Positions 7,393-16,392 of a DNA stretch of 64,000 nt are shown piece after piece. The stretch is taken from positions 1-64,000 of the forward strand of contig NZ_CP100464.1 of the NCBI RefSeq assembly GCF_024228675.1. The letters run 5' to 3'. The notes beneath the pieces were generated by a model that was not told where the DNA came from, did not search any database, and saw only the letters and a list, made by a program, of their open reading frames with translations. A program made the translations under genes and the position numbers. Source of the DNA: Salinigranum marinum (GTDB lineage: Archaea > Halobacteriota > Halobacteria > Halobacteriales > Haloferacaceae). How positions within the stretch are numbered: the stretch's first letter is position 1; each line of letters begins with the position of its first letter.

Positions 7393-8397
7393 ATGATACA
7401 AAATGCGCGGGTGTTGCAACCCGAATTCGTCCCTCGGGACGTGGTACACCGTACTCACGAAGTAACCACACTCTCTGCTGCACTGGACCCTGTTACCGAC
7501 GGGCAAAAAGGCGAGGTTTCGTTCCTTCACGGACCCTCGGGAGCAGGCAAAACCTGCATCGCTCGGTACATCACCGAACAACTCCAAGAGAGCGTCCTCG
7601 ACCTCAACACCCAGTACGTCAACTGCTGGGAAGACTACTCTCGGTTCAAAACGCTCTATCGGGTGTTAGAAGGCATCGACCGCACACTCGACATCCATCG
7701 TCAATCAACCCCGAGAGACGAGCTTCTTGACCGGCTCCGCGACTACGACGGCCCTCCGTACGTCGTCATCCTTGACGAGGTGGACCAGTTAGAAGACAAG
7801 CGCGTGTTGTACGAGTTGCACCGAACGCGGAAGCTGACGCTGGTCCTCATCGCCAATCAGGAAGCGGGTCTGTTCGAACCGCTGAACGAGCGACTGACGA
7901 GTCGGCTTCGCACGGCCACCCGCATTCAGTTCGACCGCTACACTGTAGACGAACTCGTGTCGATACTGGAGCCACGTGTCCGGTGGGGACTGCAAGAGGA
8001 CGTGGTGACCACAGAGCAGTTGGAGTGGATTGCCGACGCAGCAGCCGGGGACGCACGCGTGGGTATCGAAGTCTTGCGTGTAGCTGCTCGACGGACCACT
8101 CAACGCGGTCTCGATACAATTCCTGACGAGGTACTCCGAGAGGCGGTTTCGGAAGCGAAGTCGGAAATCAGACAACGTAACGTAGGCAAGCTCACCGCAG
8201 ACCAGCGTATCCTCTACGAGATAGTTACAGAACTCGGTGAGGTTCCCCCAAGCACACTGTACGAGGAGTACCGAGCGCGAGCGGACGACCCAAAGTCAGA
8301 CCGCATGGTGCGGAACTACTTGCAGAAGATGGAACGTTACAATCTAGTCCGAGCCGAGGGAGAAAATCGTGGTCGGACGTACTGTTCAGTAGTCTAA
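7393..8397 (+). CDS. Orc1/Cdc6-family replication initiator
   Basis: A 334-residue AAA+ ATPase with a C-terminal winged helix. Walker A is GPSGAGKT (47-54), Walker B is VVILDEVDQ (124-132), and a sensor-1-like LVLIANQ follows. The lid contains DARVGIEVLRVAAR. The C-terminal about 80 residues hold the winged helix with MVRNYLQKMERYNLVRAEGEN. Such proteins bind origin recognition boxes and load the MCM helicase. The sequence upstream contains inverted repeats that could be its binding sites. It is shorter than chromosomal Orc1/Cdc6 (about 400), as is usual for plasmid or viral versions. Confidence 0.88.
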   Translation: MIQNARVLQPEFVPRDVVHRTHEVTTLSAALDPVTDGQKGEVSFLHGPSGAGKTCIARYITEQLQESVLDLNTQYVNCWEDYSRFKTLYRVLEGIDRTLDIHRQSTPRDELLDRLRDYDGPPYVVILDEVDQLEDKRVLYELHRTRKLTLVLIANQEAGLFEPLNERLTSRLRTATRIQFDRYTVDELVSILEPRVRWGLQEDVVTTEQLEWIADAAAGDARVGIEVLRVAARRTTQRGLDTIPDEVLREAVSEAKSEIRQRNVGKLTADQRILYEIVTELGEVPPSTLYEEYRARADDPKSDRMVRNYLQKMERYNLVRAEGENRGRTYCSVV

Positions 8398-8418
8398 TCC
8401 ATACAATCTGTGTATCCG

Positions 8419-9006
8419 TCAAGCGGGACGGGTCACCGTTAAGAGAGTGAATCTATTGTCACATTCAATGTAGACTCGATGAAAATCATCACTCGAAATT
8501 GCCTTTCGTAGTTGTCCGACCTCACTATCCGGTACTCTGGTTGGACGTTCCGGCTTCTCTTTCATTATTTTTTGTATATTTGGCATATTCTCAAATCGTG
8601 GGTTATCGCAATGCAACAGAGGGTCGCTGGACTCACGAACGATACGGAACTGTGACGAATCAGTCATCGGCCTGACCGACAATTCCGTAACTTCTTCACT
8701 AAATGCAACAAATATCGTGGTATGATTTCCCCCAGTTTCAACCGAGGTATTTGTTCGCTCCGATAACAACTGGGCTTCCTTTTCGTCCAGTAGCGCACTC
8801 TCACTTGTTCCGTTCGACACCCTTCGGATAGTTGGAATTTCCTCCAAAATTGACGAATTGCTGTTAATTACTGGTTCTTCCACAGCGTAAGCCCAACCAC
8901 TATATGGTGGGGGGCGGGACGAATTACCTGCAGACGAGCAACCCGTGAGCCACGCTATTGAAACGATTCCGAGACCGCGTGCGAAGTCCCGTCGAGAGGA
9001 GGGCAT
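8419..9006 (-). CDS. Predicted Tat-exported lipoprotein
   Basis: A 195-residue protein with an N-terminal SSRRDFARGLGI twin-arginine motif, a short hydrophobic stretch and a lipobox ending LTGC at about residue 23. It should be exported folded by Tat and anchored to the outside of the membrane through lipid-modified cysteine. The mature part is rich in Ser, Thr and Glu with no domain I recognise. It converges with the Cdc6 gene with a 21-base gap. Confidence 0.7.
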   Translation of the reverse strand: MPSSRRDFARGLGIVSIAWLTGCSSAGNSSRPPPYSGWAYAVEEPVINSNSSILEEIPTIRRVSNGTSESALLDEKEAQLLSERTNTSVETGGNHTTIFVAFSEEVTELSVRPMTDSSQFRIVRESSDPLLHCDNPRFENMPNIQKIMKEKPERPTRVPDSEVGQLRKAISSDDFHRVYIECDNRFTLLTVTRPA

Positions 9007-9071
9007 GGTTGTTACATTGTACTACTACACTTTTTGATAAGTGCTTTCTGGGGGGGGGCAGTCAAGGGTGT

Positions 9072-9284
9072 TTACCTGCGAACAACCAGATGTACGAGCC
9101 TCCAATTTCTACCTCGTTTTGTATAGATGAGCAGGATGAAGAGATATACTACGACGGTCGCAGCCAGAAGAAACGGCGAGATTCCAAATAGTAGTACGCT
9201 GTCAATTACCCAAATCAGCACAGCGAGTATCACAGTAACAACAATCACTCCCCCGAACTGGTCAATTGTCGATAAATCATCCAT
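9072..9284 (-). CDS. Small two-helix membrane protein
   Basis: A 70-residue protein with two long hydrophobic segments (about residues 12-33 and 36-54) and a basic C-terminal tail (YTKRGRNWRLVHLVVRR). It lies upstream of the lipoprotein gene on the same strand; the gap between them contains a run of nine Gs. No family recognised. Confidence 0.5.
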   Translation of the reverse strand: MDDLSTIDQFGGVIVVTVILAVLIWVIDSVLLFGISPFLLAATVVVYLFILLIYTKRGRNWRLVHLVVRR

Positions 9285-9411
9285 ACATCGGCCTATACAG
9301 CATGAAGCAAACGTTTTCTCCTATTACACAACCCTCAGCTGAGTGTACGAATCGGTCAACCAAGTCTGGCAGAACCAGAGATATTTCTTGGTTCCTCTGC
9401 TACCTACTTCT

Positions 9412-9948
9412 ATGAACCGTCGTACATTTCTTATTGCAGGTGGTGGGACTGCCGTCGCGTTAGGAGGTGGGACGGCAGTCGCAAGCGCAACGAGGGCAGA
9501 CGTTCTCGCCAATAGCGAACTGACTCGGGGAAAAGGGGAAGCTGAGACAGTAGAGAAAACGATTACCCGTGAATCAGTTGAGTATCTAGAATCGACAACT
9601 CAGGTCAGAGAGGACGGTCACACCGAATCATTCAGTAGGTGGGCACGACGGGAGAGCGCGACAATCGGGGCACGTGAAGTCATCTTGGTTGTTGAGAACC
9701 GGCTCAATAACTCGATAGAAGGTGTTGGGTCAGGAGTACGGTCTCTGATTTTCGGCCCAGTGATTACCGTTGACCATACTGTTACCCACGATAGAGATAG
9801 CTCGATAGCAAGCGAACCCAACGTAACACCTGAACAACTGATTTCAGTAGCCCCCGGTACAATAACCGTCACTGTCATCCTCGATGAACACACGTTCACA
9901 AAGGAATTTCCCGTCGGTGTAGGGCATAGTCAATTGTATATGAACTAA
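9412..9948 (+). CDS. Predicted Tat-exported protein
   Basis: The ATG at 9412 gives 178 residues starting MNRRTFLIAGGGTAVALGGG, a textbook twin-arginine signal with a Gly/Ala-rich hydrophobic core and a likely cleavage after AVASA. The upstream extension lacks a signal and is rejected. The mature part is rich in beta-forming residues and ends with a compact Val/Thr-rich region. It is probably a surface protein of unknown function. It stands alone, followed by a gap of almost 400 bases before the integrase. Confidence 0.65.
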   Translation: MNRRTFLIAGGGTAVALGGGTAVASATRADVLANSELTRGKGEAETVEKTITRESVEYLESTTQVREDGHTESFSRWARRESATIGAREVILVVENRLNNSIEGVGSGVRSLIFGPVITVDHTVTHDRDSSIASEPNVTPEQLISVAPGTITVTVILDEHTFTKEFPVGVGHSQLYMN

Positions 9949-10278
9949 CTATGAGTAGTTCGGTGTCTCTTCTCTATCTAACGTTCAGAGTGTCTAGTCG
10001 ATGTTGTAGGGTCCTTTGTATGAGCTGAGATGTCGTAACCTGAATAGTCCCAATTTCGACACGAGTATCTCTAAAGAATTGCCACTCTAAATCGAGTCAC
10101 GAGTCGTATAGGTGAACAAGTTAACGAATTGGTGGTTTGTAGAAATCCAAACTGCCAACCTCTGTCTGGACGACGGCCGCGAATCGGTATAGCATTATAC
10201 GATATATAATACACAATTCCGGGACTATGAACCCTCTACCATGCGAAATCGGTGGATCGGAACAGTATCAAGTTTACT
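9949..10278. other. Non-coding stretch before the integrase
   Basis: About 330 bases with no credible gene. It is AT-rich, with GTATAGCATTATACG and a following ATATATAATAC sequence near 10190-10210 that could be a promoter or part of an attachment site. No tRNA fragment or direct repeat of an attachment site was recognised. Confidence 0.4.
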
Positions 10279-10300
10279 GTGTCTTTGACTTAAAAGACAC
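10279..10300 (+). promoter_or_regulatory. 22-bp perfect palindrome in the integrase promoter
   Basis: GTGTCTTT (10279-10286), a 6-base spacer, then AAAGACAC (10293-10300). A CTTAAAA sequence inside it sits where a TATA box would serve a start at 10343. It is either an operator for the integrase gene or a recombination core. Confidence 0.5.
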
Positions 10301-10342
10301 ACTACTTTGAAGTGGGTGCCCGCCGTCTGCGACTCCAACCCG

Positions 10343-11476
10343 ATGACAGCCGCCGAATCAGGGGGTTCGACCGCCGAGACTGACCTCGAAGCCACCATCG
10401 AGGCGCGACTGGTCAGTCTCGACTCCGGCAACTACCGGGCGAACAACCGTCTCGTCCTCGACGCGTTCAAGAAGTATCTGGAGGACCAGCGCGGAGTCAC
10501 GACCCTCGAGGACCTGGAGGTCATCGACTGTCGTCGATACGCACAGCACCTCCGCGAGCGCGTCCACGACGACGATGATCCCCTTTCGGCGGCCTCAGCC
10601 CACGCGAACGGCCCGTACTTCACCATCGTCCGGGCGTTCCTCGGCTGGTGCGTCGACGACGAGCGAATTGACTCGAACCCGGCTCGACCGAACCGCGTCA
10701 AGGAGCCACTTCCGGAGCACCACGGGGACCACGACAGACAATTCTGGTCGGCCGAGGCTCGAGAGGCGCTGCTGGAGTTCGTCGGCGAACGGGCGCACGA
10801 CGCACTTGACGAGTCGGCAGACGACCGCGAGCGGACCTTCCGGGATCGAGCTCTCGTGACGATGCTCGCCCTCACAGGTGCCCGTGGAGCGGAGCTGTTC
10901 GCCGACCCTCGAGACGAGTATCGCAACGGCCTCCGGTGGAGCGATGTCGACCTCGAAAAGGGGATCGCCACCGTCTTCGGTAAGACACGGGAACGCCAGC
11001 CGATCCCTCTTACTGATCGCGTTGTCGAGACCCTTGAGCGGTACCGGACGGTGCTCGACCCAGCGACCGGTGACTGGCCGGTGTTTCCGACTCGTCACCA
11101 TGCTTCGCTCGCGAAGGCCGCCAAAGAGGGTCTCGAAGCCCAGGGGTGGAGCGCGGAGGACATTGAGGCGGCGCTAGCGGTCTCCACGTCGATGGAGATC
11201 CTCCGAGACCACGGGATCGCGCCGCCGGCGCTCTCGAAGAACGGAACGCGATCTCTGATGAAGCGTCTTTGTGACGCTGCTGATGTCGATATCGACGGCG
11301 AGTATCTCAAGCCACACGGTGGCCGACGGGGACTGGGGAGTGACCTCTACGCACGGGACGCCGAACTCGCCCAAGAACTCCTCCGCCACGAGTCGATCGA
11401 GACCACCCACCAGTCCTACCGCGAGCAGAACGTCGTCGAGCGACGGAAACGACTCGAAGATATTCTCGGAGAATAG
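10343..11476 (+). CDS. Tyrosine recombinase (XerC/D-like integrase)
   Basis: A 377-residue site-specific recombinase using the ATG at 10343. An upstream ATG at 10307 lies before the transcription start expected from the TATA sequence in the palindrome, so it is less likely. The N-terminal SAM-like DNA-binding domain (about residues 20-110) is followed by the catalytic domain with Arg in TGARGAE, HGGRRG, His in LLRHESIETTHQ and the Tyr nucleophile in SYRE. It would catalyse integration or resolve replicon dimers. The first GTTACCCCAC inverted repeat follows 30 bases after its stop. Confidence 0.88.
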   Translation: MTAAESGGSTAETDLEATIEARLVSLDSGNYRANNRLVLDAFKKYLEDQRGVTTLEDLEVIDCRRYAQHLRERVHDDDDPLSAASAHANGPYFTIVRAFLGWCVDDERIDSNPARPNRVKEPLPEHHGDHDRQFWSAEAREALLEFVGERAHDALDESADDRERTFRDRALVTMLALTGARGAELFADPRDEYRNGLRWSDVDLEKGIATVFGKTRERQPIPLTDRVVETLERYRTVLDPATGDWPVFPTRHHASLAKAAKEGLEAQGWSAEDIEAALAVSTSMEILRDHGIAPPALSKNGTRSLMKRLCDAADVDIDGEYLKPHGGRRGLGSDLYARDAELAQELLRHESIETTHQSYREQNVVERRKRLEDILGE

Positions 11477-11505
11477 TCGAACTCGAGTCTGAGGTTCTGA
11501 AGTCC

Positions 11506-11548
11506 GTTACCCCACGATGTCTGGAAATAGTTGCGTCTGTGGGGTAAC
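11506..11548. repeat. Dispersed inverted repeat GTTACCCCAC/GTGGGGTAAC, copy 1
   Basis: Perfect 10-base arms at 11506-11515 and 11539-11548 with a 23-base spacer. It is intergenic, 30 bases after the integrase and 50 bases before the zinc-ribbon gene. Three further copies occur at 18767, 28114 and 58794 with the same arms and almost the same total length. Confidence 0.8.
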
Positions 11549-11597
11549 ATGGGCCCGACTCGCAAAGACTTCTATCTACAACTCTCAGTAGAAGCTA

Positions 11598-12113
11598 ATG
11601 CCGTACTGCTCGAATTGTGGAAGCAGCGTCGGTGAGACTCACCACTACTGCAGCTCTTGCGGGAACGCTCTTTCGAAAACAGCGAGGTCTGAAGATGATC
11701 CACCGATGGCGATTGATCGGGATGGGTTCCTCTCGCCACGCTCACTCTCGTACGTCTCGGCGCTACTGAGCGGCGATCAGACCATCGACAGAGAGTCAGT
11801 CTCTCACAAGCAGCTCCAGCGAGACGTGAACGCCGCATTTTCAGACTTCGCTCGGATCGCGATGGTCGAGGATCTCAATCTCCTTCTCCTCTGGGCGTCA
11901 GGGTCTGGATCCACCTCGATGGATACCCCGGTTGAAGATATGAACAGCCAGCAATTCCAAGACTGGTTAGCCTCGTTGGGTCTCATACGCACCCTTCAGC
12001 TGTATGATGACGCCCTCGGGACGGATTTCAGGTCCGAATTCAACGAGAAGTTACAGGAGCTGATTGAGATCGCAAGAGAAGAGATTGATGACAGCGATGG
12101 GTCTCCCCCATAG
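11598..12113 (+). CDS. Zinc-ribbon protein
   Basis: A 171-residue protein that begins with a treble-clef-like zinc ribbon, MPYCSNCGSSVGETHHYCSS with a second CxxC (CSSCGN), four cysteines in all. The remaining part is acidic and helical with no recognised domain. Such N-terminal ribbons are common in haloarchaeal proteins and often bind nucleic acid or partner proteins. It converges with the SWIM gene on the other strand with a 4-base gap. Confidence 0.65.
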   Translation: MPYCSNCGSSVGETHHYCSSCGNALSKTARSEDDPPMAIDRDGFLSPRSLSYVSALLSGDQTIDRESVSHKQLQRDVNAAFSDFARIAMVEDLNLLLLWASGSGSTSMDTPVEDMNSQQFQDWLASLGLIRTLQLYDDALGTDFRSEFNEKLQELIEIAREEIDDSDGSPP

Positions 12114-12117
12114 AGAA

Positions 12118-12639
12118 CTAGCGCTGACTCGCTGGACCGTACTCATCGGACAAGATTTGTTTGAGTTCGAACTCCTCACCATCCTCAATCGCATCGGCGA
12201 CATCACAGACGAACTGGAGCGCCTGAATCTCCGCTTGGAGCGTGGCGATTCGCTCTTCTCGCTCTCGAATCCTTGTTCTGAGCGTTGCCACGAGGCGGCT
12301 ATCTGTCGCGCTCGATGGAGGATGCGTCGATAGTGCTGTCTCCGGCAGCCGTCCGTCGGGGCGGGGAATCCGTCCTGCGTCGAGTTCGAACTGGATCCGC
12401 TGAATGTGTTTGCATAGCGTAGGACTGTCGGGGTCCTGGTAGTCGGGACAAGTACACGTCTCATCCAGTAGATCCACCTCGTAGATGTTTCCCGAGGCTG
12501 AGTCGACCTCGTAACACCCGCCTCGGTGAAGCAGTGCTACGTCCATGTCGTCCTCTCGTGCTCGCTTGGCGCGAGCATCACCCTGAGACTGGCGCTCGTC
12601 CTCGCTATCCGTAGTCGTCGATGAATCGGTCACGGCCAT
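12118..12639 (-). CDS. SWIM zinc-finger protein with coiled-coil tail
   Basis: A 173-residue protein. Residues 62-78 hold the SWIM signature CxCx(n)CxH (Cys62, Cys64, Cys76, His78), a zinc finger expected to bind DNA or protein. The C-terminal half (about 115-155, LVATLRTRIREREERIATLQ) is a coiled coil. It is one of two SWIM proteins in the window; the other ends at 23226. Its promoter at 12686-12704 shares the TATA-palindrome arrangement of several plasmid genes, with a leader of about 35 bases. Confidence 0.75.
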   Translation of the reverse strand: MAVTDSSTTTDSEDERQSQGDARAKRAREDDMDVALLHRGGCYEVDSASGNIYEVDLLDETCTCPDYQDPDSPTLCKHIQRIQFELDAGRIPRPDGRLPETALSTHPPSSATDSRLVATLRTRIREREERIATLQAEIQALQFVCDVADAIEDGEEFELKQILSDEYGPASQR

Positions 12640-12685
12640 CCTTAGACACCCACGTGGAGAGACGGATCTACTGATCCGCCTTCCA

Positions 12686-12704
12686 TCCGATTGGAGATGA
12701 TAAA
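12686..12704 (-). promoter_or_regulatory. TATA box with adjacent palindrome, SWIM gene
   Basis: On the minus strand a TTTATC box (12699-12704) is followed by a TCCAATCGGA palindrome (12686-12695 in plus coordinates). The arrangement recurs at 19268, 22721, 29808, 32139, 55790 and 56470. Confidence 0.5.
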
Positions 12705-12873
12705 TTCGTGCGGGCGATGGGGTCCGGAGTTGCGGATTATCGGCTCTACGATTTCGACCTCATCTGTGATTAGAGTCGTTTCACAACACGACACTCAATA
12801 CCCGAGATAGACGATCATCAGACCGTGGTCGTCTTCCACATCGACTGTTCGGCCGGTCGCCGCTATGAGTAGG

Positions 12874-15800
12874 TTATGTCTGTGCCTCAGGACTGTCCAC
12901 CATCGTCTCTACGCCCTCGTCGAGTCGGCTCATCAGCTGTGTTGCTCTCTGCTTCGCAGTACTTTCCGAAACTCCTTCGGCTACCAGTCGATTCACCACT
13001 CGAACTCGGACCTCAGCTGGCTCTAGAGGGTCAACTGGGTCGATGTACCCGCTTTCCGTGAGGTATGTCTCAAACTCGTCGGCTTTGTTTCGCCTGAATC
13101 TCGATACCTCGCCAGCTCGAAGTGCTTCCACCAGCTCCTCACCATCCCCGTTGAGTTCCTTAGCGAGGTCTGCTACTTCATCTACGAAATTCTCCGTGAC
13201 TGCATCCGTCGACTCAATCACTTGACGATCGACGTACGCTCCACGGCCCACCTGCCAGGCCTCGACGAACGTCTCAAGCGCCCGTCCGAGTGCTAACGCA
13301 TCGTTTAGTGCATCCTGTGCTGCCACGGCCTCGAGAGTCGTTTCGGTGGCCAGTGTTCGAAGCTGCCCCCACCTCTCGACACCCAGCTCCATTAGTTCAT
13401 ACAGTAGCTCGACGTCGTCGACGATGTACCAGAGGTGTGCCCCGCCAGCCCCCTTCCGGGGGTTGAACTGCGGCACGTCCAGTGCCGTACCGTAAGCACC
13501 ATGATCCCGTCCTTCCGGAGCTGGTGGTCCCTCGGGCCCCCTCTGGTAGGCCTCAAGTGAGGGGACATCGACGGATTGTTCCAGGTCGCGCTGCTCGGCT
13601 AGGTCCACCGTTTCGTAGTCTACCTCACTTGCCGCTTCTAGCGCCTCGCGCCACTTCGCCACTTCATCACCCTGTGCTGTGAAATAGAACACCTGTCGCC
13701 CAGCGCGGGCCAACTCAATCACCGCGTCGATGATAACCTCAGCACGGCGGTCATCAGAGTTCGCCAATGTCTCGTCCATCAGTAACGGCAGTGCGACTCC
13801 CTGCTCTTGCTGGTCGACAAACGCTAGCCGTACAGCTAGGAGGACTTGTAGTTGCGTTCCACTCGAGAGTTCGTCTAAGGCGTACCCCCTCTCGTCGACG
13901 CTGTCGTATGCACGGAAGCGCCCCGAATCCTCGGCTATGTCGAGGCGGTACCGGCCTTGGGTGATTTCAGCGAGGAGTTCTCGGGCACGCTCAAACACGG
14001 GCGGGCGGCTGGCCTCTCGGGTTACCTCCCGAACATGCTCAAGAAGTGTATGACCCACCATCGACGCGGCATCCGACTCATATAGGTCTTCTAAATCCTC
14101 TAGCGCCGCATCACGCTTTTTGAGGGCCTCCTCGACGTTTGTTCGCTCCTTCGCTCCCTGAACCCGCTCTTCGATGCGGCTGATCTGATCGCTGAGTTCC
14201 TCTGGGTCCTCGGCCGTCTCACGGAGACGCTGTGCCCGCTGTTTCAGTGTTCCAAGTTTCTCGGTCTTCAGCGAGGGATCATACCCTTCGTATTCCGCCA
14301 TCTCTCGAGACTGCATTCGAGCACGCGTTTGTGCACCATCGATGTCGGCCTTGATGTCCTCATATTCGTCAACCTGCTCGCAGAGATCCCGCAGTCGGTC
14401 ATCGTCTCCTGGGTCGACACCGAGTTCTTTGTATACCCCATCACGACGCTCGATTCGCTCGTTCAGTTCCTCTTTCGCCTCCTGGATTTCTCCTCTCGCC
14501 GATTCCAGTTGCTCCTGGGCAGATTCATACTGCTCTTGCCGATCTTCGAGAGCCGAAACATGCCCTTCAGCTGTCTCCGCAGAGGTCACTTGGACATCGT
14601 CAAAGTACGGTGAGAGGAGTTCAGTGAGTTCCTGACGCTTGGTTGTTGCTTCTGATTCGAGTTGCTTGACCCGCCCTTCGTACTTTTTCACCTCGGCGTG
14701 GGCCCGCTGCCACCGAACGATTCCTTTGACCATCGGCATTAGCTCTACGCCTGGGCCCTCGGGAGCAGCACCGAGGCTCTCTCTGAGCTTCGTCCGCCGT
14801 TCTTCAAGGGTGGCTTCTTTCTGTTCCAGATCACTGTCGGGAGACAACGTAGCAGCCTGCTGTTCCTGCTGGTCGGCAAGGATGTGTGACGCCTCGTCGG
14901 AGTAGAGCGAGCGAAGTTGTTCTCGGACCGCCGATGGTTCCCAAGAAGCAGGCGGATCGAGAACGAGATCTTCGTATGTCTGTCGATGCGTAGCCCGCTG
15001 GCCGTCCTCGGACCTATCGGACCCCGACTGCACGAACACGTAGACGGCCAATATACCGCCGACAATCGCAAGGCCGTATCCCAGCGGTGAGACCAGCGCT
15101 CCGAGAGCGATACCGGCGATGACAAGCAGCACAGACGACACCAGCGCGACTCTACGGACCGTCTGTAGGCGATTGTCGGACTCTTTAGCGCCTTCCTCCG
15201 GTGTTTCTAGCCACTGTTCGAGCGCTTGCTGACCGCGACCCAGCGTGTCTGGGTCGGCATCGGGACGCTGCGGATTGCCAAGCCGCTCTTCGATTGCTCT
15301 CTTGAGTTGTCGTTCTGCACGTACCTCAGCAGCAGTAGTAACGAAGTCCTCAACGTCCGGCCACATTTCTGGATTGAGGCCGGCGAGATCCTCGCGTTCG
15401 AGGTCAAGCGGAATCTCAGTTCTCTCCTGCTTCCTTCGTTCCTTTACACCCTCAAGCTCGCTCTTTTGTCGGCGGATATCCTCTTCGAGCGAACCGATCG
15501 TCTGCTGCAGCGTCTTGGCCTGCTCCAGCAATCCGTCGGGAAGGCCGCTCTCCGGAAGATCAGCGTCGTCGAGTGAGTCCGTCGCCTCCTCTTTTTTGCC
15601 TTCAGCGTCCTCCTTGCGACCTTTCCAGGTCTCGATCTCGTTGTCCAGCCTTTCAACCGTCTCGATCTCGTCGCCGTCTACTTGCTCTAGAACGGACGGA
15701 TAGCTCCTGAGTTCGGCGCAGTACTCACGTATCTCGTTACGGGTCTGAGTGAACTCGATCGCCCTCTCAACTAAGTCGAGATGTGCGTGGTCCTCCCGCG

Positions 15801-16392
15801 CTTGCTCTCGGCGTCGTCTCAGTTCGTCAAGGCGCTGTTGATCCTCACGAATCTCTTCAACTTCGCTCTTCGCCTCGCGCGCCGCCTCAAGAGCCTCGCT
15901 GGCAGCCCGTACCTCTCCTTTGCGTCGTGTACTGGGAGTATCGTTGAATCCAAGGGCCTCACCAGCAGCGTCGAGATCGTATCCACCAGCAGACTCACGC
16001 CGGATTCGGTCTGCAAAGGATTCGTTGTCCGTGTCCGACTGGAGTAACTCGTGCAGCGCCAATTGGTAACGAGAGCGGTACTCAGTCGCTGGGAGGCTCG
16101 GCTGGTTGGCTGGCCCGCCGTTACGTTGGAACGATGCCCGCGTCCCGTCTATATCGACCCGCCAGTCGTCGTTGTTAGCACGGAAGTGTGCCGTCAGCCG
16201 TGCCTCCGGCGGAGCCGTCTCGGGCCACAACGCCCAGTGAAGCCCCTTCGCAAGAGTGGTCTTTCCAGCCCCATTAGGGCCGTGGACGATCGTCACATCC
16301 TGCGAGATTGTATCTAGAAGGGGCCCGTCACGGGCAAACCCAGGCGCCCGGCGGATATCCAGCGTCTCGAACTCGAGTGGATTGTTGCTCAT
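12874..16392 (-). CDS. YhaN/Rad50-like SMC-type ATPase with membrane hairpin
   Basis: A 1172-residue ABC-type ATPase partner of the Mre11-like protein encoded just upstream. Walker A GPNGAGKTT lies near residue 40, the signature SSGTQLQVLLAV near residue 830 and Walker B LPLLMDETLANSDD about 30 residues later, separated by long coiled coils (rich in Glu, Arg, Leu). Two hydrophobic segments at about residues 410-455 sit within the coiled-coil region. This resembles bacterial YhaN rather than Rad50, and I see no zinc-hook CxxC. A C-terminal extension of about 230 residues after the ATPase has no recognised family. The start overlaps the upstream gene's stop by 4 bases. Confidence 0.82.
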   Translation of the reverse strand: MSNNPLEFETLDIRRAPGFARDGPLLDTISQDVTIVHGPNGAGKTTLAKGLHWALWPETAPPEARLTAHFRANNDDWRVDIDGTRASFQRNGGPANQPSLPATEYRSRYQLALHELLQSDTDNESFADRIRRESAGGYDLDAAGEALGFNDTPSTRRKGEVRAASEALEAAREAKSEVEEIREDQQRLDELRRRREQAREDHAHLDLVERAIEFTQTRNEIREYCAELRSYPSVLEQVDGDEIETVERLDNEIETWKGRKEDAEGKKEEATDSLDDADLPESGLPDGLLEQAKTLQQTIGSLEEDIRRQKSELEGVKERRKQERTEIPLDLEREDLAGLNPEMWPDVEDFVTTAAEVRAERQLKRAIEERLGNPQRPDADPDTLGRGQQALEQWLETPEEGAKESDNRLQTVRRVALVSSVLLVIAGIALGALVSPLGYGLAIVGGILAVYVFVQSGSDRSEDGQRATHRQTYEDLVLDPPASWEPSAVREQLRSLYSDEASHILADQQEQQAATLSPDSDLEQKEATLEERRTKLRESLGAAPEGPGVELMPMVKGIVRWQRAHAEVKKYEGRVKQLESEATTKRQELTELLSPYFDDVQVTSAETAEGHVSALEDRQEQYESAQEQLESARGEIQEAKEELNERIERRDGVYKELGVDPGDDDRLRDLCEQVDEYEDIKADIDGAQTRARMQSREMAEYEGYDPSLKTEKLGTLKQRAQRLRETAEDPEELSDQISRIEERVQGAKERTNVEEALKKRDAALEDLEDLYESDAASMVGHTLLEHVREVTREASRPPVFERARELLAEITQGRYRLDIAEDSGRFRAYDSVDERGYALDELSSGTQLQVLLAVRLAFVDQQEQGVALPLLMDETLANSDDRRAEVIIDAVIELARAGRQVFYFTAQGDEVAKWREALEAASEVDYETVDLAEQRDLEQSVDVPSLEAYQRGPEGPPAPEGRDHGAYGTALDVPQFNPRKGAGGAHLWYIVDDVELLYELMELGVERWGQLRTLATETTLEAVAAQDALNDALALGRALETFVEAWQVGRGAYVDRQVIESTDAVTENFVDEVADLAKELNGDGEELVEALRAGEVSRFRRNKADEFETYLTESGYIDPVDPLEPAEVRVRVVNRLVAEGVSESTAKQRATQLMSRLDEGVETMVDSPEAQT

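Noticed and set aside
9050-9058. Run of nine G residues
   Set aside because: It lies between two small genes with no structure around it; it could be a sequencing artefact or a phase-variable run, but nothing depends on it.
12640-12873. Possible short gene between the SWIM and YhaN genes
   Set aside because: A protein-like stretch (GRTVDVEDDHGLMIVYLGY) can be read on the minus strand, but it has no start codon in frame.
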